Assembly (NCBI RefSeq): GCF_000012325.1
Contig: NC_003910.7
Coordinates: 4,092,001 to 4,156,000, forward strand
Length of the DNA: 64,000 nucleotides
Direction of reading: 5' to 3'
Source: Colwellia psychrerythraea 34H
GTDB taxonomy: Bacteria; Pseudomonadota; Gammaproteobacteria; Enterobacterales; Alteromonadaceae
Under the pieces are notes generated by a model. The model worked only from the letters and a program-made list of their open reading frames with translations. It had not been told where the DNA came from and did no database searches. How positions within the stretch are numbered: the first letter of the stretch is position 1; every line of letters starts with the position of its first letter. Shown piece by piece: positions 38,917 through 47,778 of this stretch. The translations under genes and the position numbers were made by a program.

Positions 38917-39276
38917 TTAAAATACGCTTTTCCATTGCTCAGTGTCTACGAACCACCGTTCCTCATAAATTTGATCACCTTCAAACTTGAACAAGACTGA
39001 CAACTGAGAGGCTATCATCTTATCGGACTTCCACTCTACAATAGAGACAATTTCATTTTCTCCTTCGAGCTGACGAAGCCCCGTAATTTCGAAACCTGGA
39101 GGCAGGATTTCCCCAAGATTATCTAAAGCAGAACGGAATGCTTGTCGCCCCTTTAAAACATCAGCTTGTCCTGGCATGATGAATATCATTTTTTCTACAT
39201 AGTCAGTTACTAACGTATCAAAATCTCCAGCACCAAGAGCTTCCCAACCACGTTGTACTATATTGGCTAAATTCAT
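38917..39276 (-). CDS. SnoaL/NTF2-like fold protein
   Basis: A 119-residue protein with the pattern of the SnoaL-like/nuclear transport factor 2 fold: an N-terminal helix WEALGAGDFDTLVTDYVEK, then LKGRQAFRSALDNL, then strands ending WFVDTEQWKSVF. These small cone-shaped domains bind or isomerise hydrophobic ligands; the function here is unknown. AGGAA lies eight bases before the ATG. The attC-like site directly downstream makes it a candidate cassette gene. Confidence 0.7.
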   Translation of the reverse strand: MNLANIVQRGWEALGAGDFDTLVTDYVEKMIFIMPGQADVLKGRQAFRSALDNLGEILPPGFEITGLRQLEGENEIVSIVEWKSDKMIASQLSVLFKFEGDQIYEERWFVDTEQWKSVF

Positions 39277-39388
39277 TACTTTATTTCCTATAGGGTTTAA
39301 ACAGTTTAACTATAGAAGTTATCCACTAATATTACTGAGATACTGAAACATATAGAAAACTATTCAAAGCAAACTGTCACTTTTACCA

Positions 39389-39510
39389 CTAATCTGGAGT
39401 TAGCATTTAAGAGCTTATACTGACAATTTTTTGTATATTTTGACCTACAGTGGACATGGCTGAACAATCACACTTATCAAATGGCCTGCTGATAATGGAG
39501 GTTATCATGA
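39389..39510. repeat. Dispersed repeat, copy B
   Basis: It aligns by eye with copy A at 34994-35125; the clearest block is CTACAGTGGACATGGC followed by GATAATGGAGGTTATC. It fills most of the gap upstream of the SnoaL-like gene. Function unknown. Confidence 0.5.
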
Positions 39511-39625
39511 ACTAAAATGTGACTTTTTATTATGACTTTTGTTAATGAATCGTTTGGCGGAATATGAACTAAGCACTATTACGCTAACTCACTTAGTTGG
39601 GCTTTGATAACTAATCAGTAAGCAT

Positions 39626-39675
39626 AAATAATGTCAGCTATGTATAAATATAACGATGGTTAGCTGACATATACG
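39626..39675. repeat. Inverted repeat after the 144-codon frame
   Basis: AATGTCAGCTA and TAGCTGACATA form a stem of about 10 bp around a loop of about 21 bases, close to the stop of the neighbouring minus-strand gene. No T-tract is present. A related string, AGCATAAATTTATGTCGGCTAT, occurs near 38247. Confidence 0.4.
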
Positions 39676-39687
39676 TCAATAGATTAG

Positions 39688-40068
39688 CTAATGTTTTGTT
39701 GACGAGTACAAGCTATTACTTGAACACTTTGACAACATTTTAAACTCTTTTTGTAGCGCTTTACCTTCTTCTGTTTTCTCCATTACATTCTCCCCTGCTG
39801 CCCAAGATTGCATGTTTGGATAGACATCAACAAACATAAACCCATTGTGATTTCCTACTCTAGGCTCCATATCATAGGAGTTAATCCCGCCTCCTTTAAC
39901 ATTAGCATTCATGAATTTTACCCATTTTTCATTCAATACTGCAGCATCTTTCATCGTTTTATTTTCTTTCAGCTTACATTGCCAAACATCTACAATATGT
40001 TTTTCAGCGTAACAATTTGCGCTAAATATAAGTATTAAGGGGATCGTAAACTTTATTAAATTATTCAT
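39688..40068 (-). CDS. Unknown secreted protein
   Basis: A protein of 126 residues from the ATG of MNNLIKF, chosen because AAGGAAT lies just upstream; an 18-codon longer frame lacks this. The signal peptide ends at NCYA before EKH. The mature part has WQCKLKENKTMKDAAVLNEK and further cysteines, and resembles small stress-antibody barrel-like or uncharacterised secreted proteins of marine bacteria. I cannot name a family. Confidence 0.6.
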   Translation of the reverse strand: MNNLIKFTIPLILIFSANCYAEKHIVDVWQCKLKENKTMKDAAVLNEKWVKFMNANVKGGGINSYDMEPRVGNHNGFMFVDVYPNMQSWAAGENVMEKTEEGKALQKEFKMLSKCSSNSLYSSTKH

Positions 40069-40250
40069 TATGATTCCTTGATTAAATTGACCAAAGAAAA
40101 CGTGGGAGGAACTATTACCCAAGACATCATTCTAAAATTACTTCAGCTCAATTATTGTTCACATATATTGTTAATGCAAATAACTGAAATTTTCAGACCA
40201 GCGAACTCAAGCAAAATGGACTATTGATTTAACATTTCTAAAGGTAATGA

Positions 40251-40397
40251 ATGACTATGGAGTTGTCACAGGTGCCATCTATATATGAAATATCGACAAC
40301 AGTAAAGAGTTTGAAGGGGGCGTATATTATCCCATTTTTATTAAGTGAAGTTACAGAATTCAGTGAGGGTAAATTTTCAATAATTAACTCTGCTTAA
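40251..40397 (+). CDS. Possible small protein, 48 residues
   Basis: A 48-codon frame beginning MTMELSQVPSIYEIS, with AAAGG 7-9 bases upstream. Its stop lies inside the left arm of the 19 bp stem at 40379-40421. No relative is known to me and the frame could be chance. Confidence 0.25.
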   Translation: MTMELSQVPSIYEISTTVKSLKGAYIIPFLLSEVTEFSEGKFSIINSA

Positions 40398-40421
40398 TTA
40401 TCTTAAGCAGAGTTAATTATT
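40379..40421. terminator. Long perfect hairpin, probable bidirectional terminator
   Basis: A 19 bp perfect stem (left arm begins AATAATTAACTCTGCTTAA) with a five-base loop, 40 bp past the stop of the REC-GGDEF-EAL gene. The tails are AT-rich rather than pure T. It may end that operon or be a small palindromic repeat. Confidence 0.6.
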
Positions 40422-40460
40422 AAATTTTATATATATATATTGTGAATAAAATGGTTTCAG

Positions 40461-42167
40461 TTATAAATATTTTCTTTCTAAATCAAAAGGAGATAAAGGC
40501 TTATCAAAATAAAAACCTTGGATTTTACCTATACCCAGTTTCACACATAAATTTAAGTCACTTTCTGTTTCAACGCCTTCAGCAACAATCTGTAAATCTA
40601 GCGACTTGATCATAAGAACTAAACCGCTTAATAGCTGCTTAACTTTTTCTGACGAAGAAGCATTCGGCATCAATGTTCTATCTATTTTAACAATATTAAT
40701 TGGAAAGCTATGTAAGTGTGATAAAGATGAAAAGCCAGTGCCAAAGTCGTCAAGTGAGACTTTACAGCCTAAGTCACTTATTCCTTGAATAATTTTAACT
40801 GTCTTTTCTGGCTCAATAATTAAAGCTGTTTCAGTCAATTCCACTTCAATTAAATGAGCAGCAACATTATGCTGACTTAAACAGTCGCGAATAAAATCAA
40901 ATAAATATTCATCCGCTAGCTGCACTGAAGAAAAATTAATTGCCATGGTTAGTGGCGAGCTTCGATTTTTGTTCCAAAGGCTAAGCTGTTTTATTGCTTG
41001 TTGTATTACCCATTTACCAATATCAATAATGAGTCGAGACTTTTCAGCAATCGGGATGAACTTGTCTGGGCTGATCATATCACCGTCGATATTCCATCGA
41101 ATTAGTGCCTCCACCCCTGTTATTGTTTTACTTTTAGCATCTATGACTGGTTGATAGTGTAAATAAAAGTCGTCATTCATTATTGCTGATCTTAGTTGAG
41201 TTTCAATCTTAAATTGCTCTAGAAACTCATTTTGCATTTCTTCTTCAAAGAATGAAAATTGATTGCGGCCTTTATTCTTAGCTCGATACATTGCAATATC
41301 AGCGAATTTAAACAATTCCTTAGTATTTGAACTGTCCCACGGACATGTGGAAATGCCGATACTGGCACCCGATTGAATCCAATGATTATCGATTTGAAAA
41401 GGTTCACGTAACGCATTGATAATGCGCTGAGAAACAATACTAGCTCCATTAATGGATGGTAGACGCGTTAATGTAATGGCGAATTCATCTCCACCTAAAC
41501 GCGCAAATAATTCATTACCACGTAAACAGTTACTTATGCGTTTAACCACCTCAATTAACAATTTATCACCAATATCATGACCAAAGTTATCATTTACATA
41601 TTTAAAATTATCCAAGTCTATTAATAACAATGCGAGGATTTTCTTTTCTCTTTGGTTACTCTTAATATCTTTTACTAAGGATTCATCAAAATAATAACGG
41701 TTGGCTAGACCGGTTAAGCTATCATGCTCTGCAAGTTCTTTAGTACGCTGGTAACTTTGATATAGTCTTTTTTCCAAGTCTGAGCGTGCTTGTGCATTGA
41801 CTATCGCCCTTTGTAATCGAAAGACGTTTATCTCAGTTTTAACCAGAAAATCTTGGGCTCCTGCATTAATACAATTAAGTGCTAACTCATCTTCTTTTGA
41901 TGTGCTCATCATTATTACAGCAGTATCATGCCTATTTGGATCGCCTTTTATTTCTAAAAGTAACTCAATCCCGTTTCGTTGCGGTAAGTTATAATCGAGC
42001 AATATCGCATCGAAAGAAGAGTCTTGTAGATTCTTCAGAGCATCATCCACGGATTCAACTTCAGTAATATTACAACTAATATCACTTCGTTTTAACGTTC
42101 TTTTTATGAGCTCTCTGTCAACGATATCATCATCAACAATTAATACTTTCATGTGTTGCAATGGCAT
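40461..42167 (-). CDS. Response regulator with GGDEF and EAL output domains
   Basis: A 568-residue protein. Residues 1-125 are a receiver (LIVDDDIVD, phosphoacceptor Asp in AILLDYNLPQRNG, MSTSKEDE). Residues 150-310 are a GGDEF domain with intact ARLGGDEF but no RxxD I-site (RGNE instead). Residues 325-565 are an EAL domain with EALIRW, DDFGTGFSSLSHL and VAEGVETESD intact. It should change c-di-GMP levels when phosphorylated. The first ATG was kept; an ATG five codons later is possible. It is the last gene of a three-gene phosphorelay. Confidence 0.92.
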   Translation of the reverse strand: MPLQHMKVLIVDDDIVDRELIKRTLKRSDISCNITEVESVDDALKNLQDSSFDAILLDYNLPQRNGIELLLEIKGDPNRHDTAVIMMSTSKEDELALNCINAGAQDFLVKTEINVFRLQRAIVNAQARSDLEKRLYQSYQRTKELAEHDSLTGLANRYYFDESLVKDIKSNQREKKILALLLIDLDNFKYVNDNFGHDIGDKLLIEVVKRISNCLRGNELFARLGGDEFAITLTRLPSINGASIVSQRIINALREPFQIDNHWIQSGASIGISTCPWDSSNTKELFKFADIAMYRAKNKGRNQFSFFEEEMQNEFLEQFKIETQLRSAIMNDDFYLHYQPVIDAKSKTITGVEALIRWNIDGDMISPDKFIPIAEKSRLIIDIGKWVIQQAIKQLSLWNKNRSSPLTMAINFSSVQLADEYLFDFIRDCLSQHNVAAHLIEVELTETALIIEPEKTVKIIQGISDLGCKVSLDDFGTGFSSLSHLHSFPINIVKIDRTLMPNASSSEKVKQLLSGLVLMIKSLDLQIVAEGVETESDLNLCVKLGIGKIQGFYFDKPLSPFDLERKYL

Positions 42168-42237
42168 TCCAAATAATAGTGATTAGGATTCAATATAGCT
42201 AATAAATATAGCTAAAGTACGCTACATTTTTATGCTT

Positions 42238-42660
42238 TTATTTTGGGAGTTGCACTACTTTCCAGTAGCTGTCTAACACGTTTACAATATCTAAAAATTT
42301 AGCTCCTGACTTCCCTTTTACAAAGTAACCTGCGATATGCTGGCGGTAGCTAGATAACATGTCTTCTTCAGATTTAGAGGTAGTGAGGACAAAAACGACT
42401 AACTCTGACAAGTTTTCGTCAGCACGTAACTCTTTTAAAAACTCGATGCCTCCCATACGTGGCATTTGCAAATCAAGCAAAATGATTAATGGACGAGAAA
42501 CTTTATTACTTCGTAATAACTCTAACGCTTCAATACCATCATAAGCCCGAACGATGGGGTTCGCGATTCGTTGTTTTAGAAAACTTCTTTCAATTGTCAT
42601 CGCATCAACGTCATCATCTTCTACTAATAATAACGTTACGTCGCTTGGATTTTCAACCAT
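42238..42660 (-). CDS. Single-domain response regulator (Rcp1-like)
   Basis: A 140-residue receiver without an output domain: acidic pocket LLVEDDDVDAM, phosphoacceptor Asp in IILLDLQMPRMGG, and conserved TTSKSEED. It has the extra length of the Rcp1 group that partners phytochrome-type and CHASE/PAS kinases. It sits between the kinase (43 bp) and the REC-GGDEF-EAL gene (70 bp) and may shuttle phosphate. GAGAGAGAA precedes the ATG. Confidence 0.9.
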   Translation of the reverse strand: MVENPSDVTLLLVEDDDVDAMTIERSFLKQRIANPIVRAYDGIEALELLRSNKVSRPLIILLDLQMPRMGGIEFLKELRADENLSELVVFVLTTSKSEEDMLSSYRQHIAGYFVKGKSGAKFLDIVNVLDSYWKVVQLPK

Positions 42661-42703
42661 AATTCTCTCTCTTTATTTTTATGAATTACTGCTAATTAGG
42701 TCT

Positions 42704-44455
42704 TTATGATTTCGGCCAATGAATAATTACTTTTGTTCCACGTTGTCCATCAGAAACAATTGAAATGCTCCCCTGATAATGTTCAGTAACTCGTTTTATC
42801 ATTGCCAATCCCATACCACTACCTTCGACTTTATCTCTAGATTTTAGTGTTTGAAACATCTCCATCGCTTTATCATGAAATTTTTCAGGAATGCCAGGAC
42901 CATCATCCTCTACCGTTATTACGTGATAATCAGAACTGCTTTTGCATGAAATACGCACATAGCCACTTTTTTCATCGTGATGCTTTATTGAATTTGAAAT
43001 TAAGTTTCTAAGGACTATCTCAAACGGAGCTCTGGGGATCATTATTTCAATATCTGGTGCGGAGATATTGAATCCAGGGGGCTTGTCTATCAAATGGAGA
43101 ATATCGATGCTCATTTCATTTAAATTGACAAGTTCACTTTTAAATTCACTTCGATTAATACGTGAATAATCTAGCAAATCATTAAGTAGCTTCATCATTC
43201 GATCGCTTCGTTGAGCTAACAAGGCTAAATGCTTTTTTGATTCATCTGGAATAATGTCTTGGCAATCTTCGGCTATCCAACCAACCAATTGTTTAATCGC
43301 ATTAAGAGGCGATTTAAGATCATGAGAAGCAACATAAGAGAATTGTTCTAAATCACTATTTGATTTTTCTAAATGAATTGTTTTTTCTTCCAGCGCATGG
43401 GTCATGTGATCAGCATAAGCTAAGGCCTGCCGATTAGCTCGCGATAAAAAGAGAAAAAGGCCAAGTAATAAGGCATCTATCACTAAACCTCCCATTAAAA
43501 TAAATGACGATTGATTAGCTGCTGACTCATCTCTAAAATCTAGATTAGATTGAATAGTGAATGACCATGTACGACCATATAATGAAATGTCCTGTTCTTT
43601 GGTAAATAAAGGATTAGCGTCCGCGTCAAGTACACTTTCGTCGTCATGATCATCAAAGAGCAAATCGCCAGCATCACGTATTTGAATACTTACATGCCTA
43701 TTTTTTTCAGCTAAAGTTCCCTGCATTAAATTTTTCATTATAAAAGGCGCGTAAGTTACACCGTCAATAGCGTCTCTTCTCGCCTCAGTACTTTCAGGCT
43801 TAGTACCATTTTTATAAAAAGGGGTATAAAACAGAAAACCAGGCGTTTTTTTAGCATCTTGTACTAAGGTAATTGGTCCTGTTAATTGAGCGACTCCTGT
43901 ATCTCGCGCTTTTTTAATTGATGAATATCTGTTGGTTTCAAAGGCCATATCAAGCCCTATAGCTTTCTTATTAGGGGCTGCTGGTTCAACATAAGTAATG
44001 GGCCAATACTCGGATTCATTATGGCTGGGGTGTATTGCATAGTTTGGCCTAAGCACCCGTTGTTTTTCTATATAATCATCAAGTTGATCCGCCTGAATAT
44101 TATATATAATACCTATACCATTAATACCAGGGTACGTTAAATCTATTTTTAGACTCTTTGAATAAGCTAACCATTTGGTATGAGTGATATCAGTCTCATC
44201 AGCATCAATATATGCTACCGAACTCCACAGTGCATTTTCATAGAGTTGCATTCTCTCTTTTACTAAACTAACGACTTGTTCAGCATTACGTTGAAATTTA
44301 TCTTCTAGTTTTTGATTAAATTGAGATTTTGAATAATACCAAGCACCAAACGTTAACACTACTGATAGCAACACAATTAGCCAATGAACAAGGTGCATTT
44401 GCCCAGCATAAATCAGTTTTTTTCTTTCTTCGCCATTATTTTTTGTATCAACCAT
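42704..44455 (-). CDS. CHASE-domain sensor histidine kinase
   Basis: About 583 residues. TM1 is near residue 20-40. A periplasmic CHASE domain (to about 300; motif PGINGIGIIYNI, YVEPAAPNKKAIGLD) is followed by TM2. HisKA has the phospho-histidine in SYVASHDLKSPLNAIKQLV, and the HATPase contains NLISNSIKHHD, DDGPGIPE and GSGMGLAM. The start is taken at the ATG of MVDTKNN (44455), preceded by AGAGAA; the frame extends 11 codons to a GTG without a binding site. CHASE binds small ligands, so this is the input of the phosphorelay below it. Confidence 0.9.
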   Translation of the reverse strand: MVDTKNNGEERKKLIYAGQMHLVHWLIVLLSVVLTFGAWYYSKSQFNQKLEDKFQRNAEQVVSLVKERMQLYENALWSSVAYIDADETDITHTKWLAYSKSLKIDLTYPGINGIGIIYNIQADQLDDYIEKQRVLRPNYAIHPSHNESEYWPITYVEPAAPNKKAIGLDMAFETNRYSSIKKARDTGVAQLTGPITLVQDAKKTPGFLFYTPFYKNGTKPESTEARRDAIDGVTYAPFIMKNLMQGTLAEKNRHVSIQIRDAGDLLFDDHDDESVLDADANPLFTKEQDISLYGRTWSFTIQSNLDFRDESAANQSSFILMGGLVIDALLLGLFLFLSRANRQALAYADHMTHALEEKTIHLEKSNSDLEQFSYVASHDLKSPLNAIKQLVGWIAEDCQDIIPDESKKHLALLAQRSDRMMKLLNDLLDYSRINRSEFKSELVNLNEMSIDILHLIDKPPGFNISAPDIEIMIPRAPFEIVLRNLISNSIKHHDEKSGYVRISCKSSSDYHVITVEDDGPGIPEKFHDKAMEMFQTLKSRDKVEGSGMGLAMIKRVTEHYQGSISIVSDGQRGTKVIIHWPKS

Positions 44456-44780
44456 TTTGTTCTCTGCAAAGAAATTATTGAGTTTCACTATAACTGATTT
44501 CTTAGATTAATCAGATATTTATTCTTATTGCTAGTTAAAAGTGATTTATTCTTCATTCAGAAGTTACGTGGGGGGAGTACGACTAACATTTACATTTTTT
44601 ATCAACAGTAATTTGGCCGTAACTTACTAAGAACAAGCAGCTGAAAATAAGTTAATTTCGATCATTATGCGTAGTTACACCAAAGTAAGTAAATTTGTTG
44701 TTATGAATTATTGGAATAAAGAAGGATAAATCACGCTAGTGAAAGCACTAGCGCGATAGGTTTGAAACACTAAAGATAAA

Positions 44781-45926
44781 TTAATGTTTTTTCAGCTCAT
44801 TAGCTTTTAATAACATCGATTTACTTTCTTCGAGAAAATCTCCGGCATAATCACCAAACCAACCCGAAACATTATTAAACATATCAACAAAGGCATCTTT
44901 ATCATCAAGGCTGACATCTTCAAGTAGTTCTAAAAATCGGTAAGCAAAGCGTTTCATCATGCTGACATTATCTTTGTTAGCAAAAATAATATCCGCATAA
45001 AGGGTAGGATCTTGAGCAAATAATCGCCCTACCATAATCAACTCTAATCGATAGATAGGTGAACTCATCGCTACTAGGTTCTCAATATCAGCCCCTTCAC
45101 TCATCAAGTGATAGCCGTAAGCGATAGTAGAGAAATGTCGCATAACTTGTACCATTGACATCGCTTGGTCATGTTCATGCGCTTGCACCGGATAAATTTT
45201 AGCGCCCCACACTTCAAACTGCTCAATGAGCCATTGATATTGTTCAGGGTTACGCCCTTCACAACTAATAATGGTTTGTTTAATTAAGCCTGTGACATCT
45301 GGACCAAACATAGGGTGTAAGCCAACAACAGGACCAGCATGTACCTTTTTCATTTCAAACAAAGGCGACTCTTTAATACTGGTTAAATCGGCAAGAATAC
45401 ACTCTTTTGGTAAGTTATTAAGATGATTAATAACCATAGTCGTCAGGCGAATAGGCACAGCAACAATGACTAAGCTCGCATCAGCTAAAATAGCTTCACT
45501 GTTGGGCCAATCATTTTGCTCAATAATAGCAACTTGGTAATCAGAACGTTGAAAAAGGTCGACAAAAACAGAGCCTAATTGCCCTTTACCGCCCACTACC
45601 ACAACCTTTTTACATTCTGGGTTAACGCAGCGATAACCACTAGCATCTTGACTGACATAAGAGTCACGCATTAAACGGCGTAAAACATCTTCAATTAAGT
45701 CAGGTGATAGACCAGCCTCACTTGCCTGCTGGCGACGTTTAGCAAATAAACTCGCCTCGCGTTTAGCATCATAAATGGGTCTGCCAACACCACTTTTTAG
45801 TTGACCAACTTTACTGGTAACAGCAAGGCGTCTTTGCAATAATTTGACTAAATCACTATCAATTTCATCAATTTCGTCACGTAAACTTGTTAACTTTTTA
45901 TCAAAATCGGGATCTGAATTTTTCAT
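44781..45926 (-). CDS. tyrA: Bifunctional chorismate mutase / prephenate dehydrogenase
   Basis: A 381-residue TyrA protein. Residues 1-90 are an AroQ-type chorismate mutase (DEIDSDLVKLLQRRLAVTS, RLMRDSYV). From about 105 comes the NAD-binding prephenate dehydrogenase (VVVGGKGQLGSVF, GLHPMFGP). It makes 4-hydroxyphenylpyruvate for tyrosine. AAGAGA precedes the ATG. It follows aroF on the same strand, as in Escherichia coli, with 186 bp holding two small palindromes between them. Confidence 0.95.
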   Translation of the reverse strand: MKNSDPDFDKKLTSLRDEIDEIDSDLVKLLQRRLAVTSKVGQLKSGVGRPIYDAKREASLFAKRRQQASEAGLSPDLIEDVLRRLMRDSYVSQDASGYRCVNPECKKVVVVGGKGQLGSVFVDLFQRSDYQVAIIEQNDWPNSEAILADASLVIVAVPIRLTTMVINHLNNLPKECILADLTSIKESPLFEMKKVHAGPVVGLHPMFGPDVTGLIKQTIISCEGRNPEQYQWLIEQFEVWGAKIYPVQAHEHDQAMSMVQVMRHFSTIAYGYHLMSEGADIENLVAMSSPIYRLELIMVGRLFAQDPTLYADIIFANKDNVSMMKRFAYRFLELLEDVSLDDKDAFVDMFNNVSGWFGDYAGDFLEESKSMLLKANELKKH

Positions 45927-45996
45927 TAATGTCTCTTATCTAAAACAGAGTATTTGAAGCATATTACACAATACCTTTAAAATAGAAAACGCGACA

Positions 45997-46029
45997 TATA
46001 CCCGCTCACTTTGATTGGTAGTGGGTATA
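45997..46029. repeat. Short palindrome made of MITE-like ends
   Basis: TATACCCGCTCACTTTGATT followed by GGTAGTGGGTATA is a fused pair of the terminal repeats of the TATACCC element with nothing between. It is probably an extreme deletion product. Confidence 0.6.
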
Positions 46030-46051
46030 AGTCACGTCTAATTAAAATATA

Positions 46052-46087
46052 TTATGCCAATCGGACTAATTAATCCGTTTGGTATTA
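46052..46087. repeat. Palindromic repeat, TTATACCAAT family
   Basis: TTATGCCAATCGGACTAATT followed by AATCCGTTTGGTATTA forms an imperfect stem of about 17 bp. A larger relative lies at 49757-49819. It sits in the aroF-tyrA gap and could act as an RNA hairpin. Confidence 0.6.
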
Positions 46088-46112
46088 CCTAACAATGTTA
46101 GGCAAATAACCT

Positions 46113-47207
46113 TTAGGCGGTACGTGCAGTTAAACAACCCGATAGGCGTGCATTAGCATCATCTAATAGTTGTTCGGTTTCAGCAAAATCAATACAAGCA
46201 TCGGTAACAGATACACCGTAAGCTAAGTCTTCTTTTGCTAAATCACTGCTTTGGTTACCCGCGTTAATATTACTCTCTAACATTATACCAATAATTGATT
46301 TATTACCCGCACAAATTTGTTCGACAACATCTTGTGTTACCAGTGGTTGTCGAGTGTAATCTTTACTTGAGTTACCGTGACTACAGTCAACAATAATACC
46401 TGGGGCAATACCTTGTTTAGCTAAGGCTTGCTCACACTCTGCAATACTTTTTGCATCGTAATTAGGCGTTGCACCACCTCGTAAAATAACATGGCCGTCA
46501 GGGTTACCGCTAGTTTGGATTAAAGCAACCTGCCCTTGACGGTTTATACCCATAAAGTGATGTGGCGAAGCTGCTGATTGTAATGCGTTTACTGCAACAC
46601 TTAGGCTACCGTTAGTACCATTTTTAAAACCTATTGGCATGGATAAACCACTTGCCATTTCTCTGTGAGTTTGTGATTCAGTGGTACGTGCGCCAATAGC
46701 TGACCAGCTAAATGCTTCTGCAAGGTATTGCGGGCTAATCGGATCAAGCGCTTCCGTTGCCAAAGGCAAACCAAGTTCTGTTAAGTAAAGAATCAATTCA
46801 CGTGCTTTTCGAAGGCCCGTTTCAACATCAAACGTACCATCCATATGAGGGTCGTTGATCAAACCTTTCCAACCCACTGTTGTTCTTGGCTTTTCAAAAT
46901 AAACACGCATAACAATGAATAGTGAGCCTTGGTATTTATTGTGTAGCACCTTTAACTGACGAGCATAATCTTTAGCTGCTTCAACATCATGTACAGAGCA
47001 CGGACCTGAAATAACGAGCAAACGAGGATCTCGCTTGTGGATGATGTCACTAATCGTTTTACGCGACTGCTGTACAAACTCACGACCTTCTTCTGAAAGT
47101 GGTAATTCAGCACGTAACGCTTCTGGGGTAATTAATACATGCTCAGCATTCACATGAATGTTATTTGAGCTGGTCGGCACGGCAGATAATTCGTTGGCTG
47201 TTGTCAT
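46113..47207 (-). CDS. aroF: 3-deoxy-7-phosphoheptulonate (DAHP) synthase
   Basis: A 364-residue class I DAHP synthase of the AroF/AroG/AroH type, the first step of the shikimate pathway (PEP plus erythrose 4-phosphate). Conserved blocks include ISGPCSVHD, MRVYFEKPRTTVGWKGLIND, GARTTESQTHREMASGL, IGFKNGTNGS and VDCSHGNSSKD. The order aroF-tyrA and the TyrR-like sites favour a tyrosine-regulated enzyme. GAGGAAAAATC precedes the ATG. Confidence 0.93.
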   Translation of the reverse strand: MTTANELSAVPTSSNNIHVNAEHVLITPEALRAELPLSEEGREFVQQSRKTISDIIHKRDPRLLVISGPCSVHDVEAAKDYARQLKVLHNKYQGSLFIVMRVYFEKPRTTVGWKGLINDPHMDGTFDVETGLRKARELILYLTELGLPLATEALDPISPQYLAEAFSWSAIGARTTESQTHREMASGLSMPIGFKNGTNGSLSVAVNALQSAASPHHFMGINRQGQVALIQTSGNPDGHVILRGGATPNYDAKSIAECEQALAKQGIAPGIIVDCSHGNSSKDYTRQPLVTQDVVEQICAGNKSIIGIMLESNINAGNQSSDLAKEDLAYGVSVTDACIDFAETEQLLDDANARLSGCLTARTA

Positions 47208-47359
47208 GATTTTTCCTCAATGTAGTTCTTTTTCCACCAAGTGGATCTTTAAAGTGTGTTTACGCTAGCTAAATAAACAGATTAAACATGTGAAATTCAA
47301 GGTAGGAAAAAAGCGACTAAATAAGGGCTACAGCTCAACCAAAAACAAAAACAAGAAAT

Positions 47360-47400
47360 CGTAAAGATTTAATTACGCGATTTGTATTGTTATTTTTACA
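47360..47400 (-). promoter_or_regulatory. Pair of TyrR-box-like sites upstream of aroF
   Basis: Positions 47383-47400 read TGTATTGTTATTTTTACA (TyrR consensus TGTAAA, six bases, TTTACA). Positions 47360-47377 read CGTAAAGATTTAATTACG. The centres are 23 bp apart with five bases between the boxes, the spacing of strong/weak TyrR pairs in Escherichia coli. They lie 153-193 bp before aroF. Confidence 0.5.
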
Positions 47401-47725
47401 CTCTTTTTTACGTATGTATAGTGTTAATTCGAAATATTCAGAGAAAATGAAGTAAAAACTTTATCGATAAAGGAAAATAGTAGATAGCGATGGTTTTTTG
47501 GGCTCATTATGATGACTGTTATCTTCCCTTTAATGTAAGCGAAGGAAGTCAATGCTACTTTATATTGCTTTATTAAGACCTGTTACGCTGTTTCTATCGT
47601 GGCTCAGGCTATCGTGACTCAGACCAGAGTCGATGATTCACTAGGTTATGCCAATTAACTAAACAATCACTAAACAATCACTAAACAATTACTAAAAAAG
47701 AACTAAGTAATAATAAAGCCATAAA

Positions 47726-47747
47726 AAAAGCGCCTTTCGGCGCTTTT
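47726..47747 (-). terminator. Intrinsic terminator of acs
   Basis: AAAAGCGCC and GGCGCTTTT form a nine bp stem with a TTTC loop, followed on the minus strand by TTTTTTT. It lies 31 bp past the acs stop. Confidence 0.92.
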
Positions 47748-47778
47748 AATTAGTTTACGAGTGATAAGCCATTAAGGT

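Larger units (their letters stand above)
47221..47778. other. Intergenic region between acs and aroF
   Basis: No gene is seen apart from the TyrR-like pair and the acs terminator. Two small tandem repeats occur: a 15 bp unit (CTATCGTGGCTCAGG, 47594-47623, two copies) and an 11 bp unit (ACTAAACAATC, 47658-47697, about 3.5 copies). Confidence 0.5.

Noticed and set aside
39600..39690. Second possible attC site after the 144-codon frame
   Set aside because: GCTAAC and GTTAGC are present, but the arms do not pair in the attC manner; only a simple stem is seen.
47658..47697. Short direct repeats that could suggest a CRISPR
   Set aside because: The 11 bp units are contiguous without spacers; no cas gene is present.
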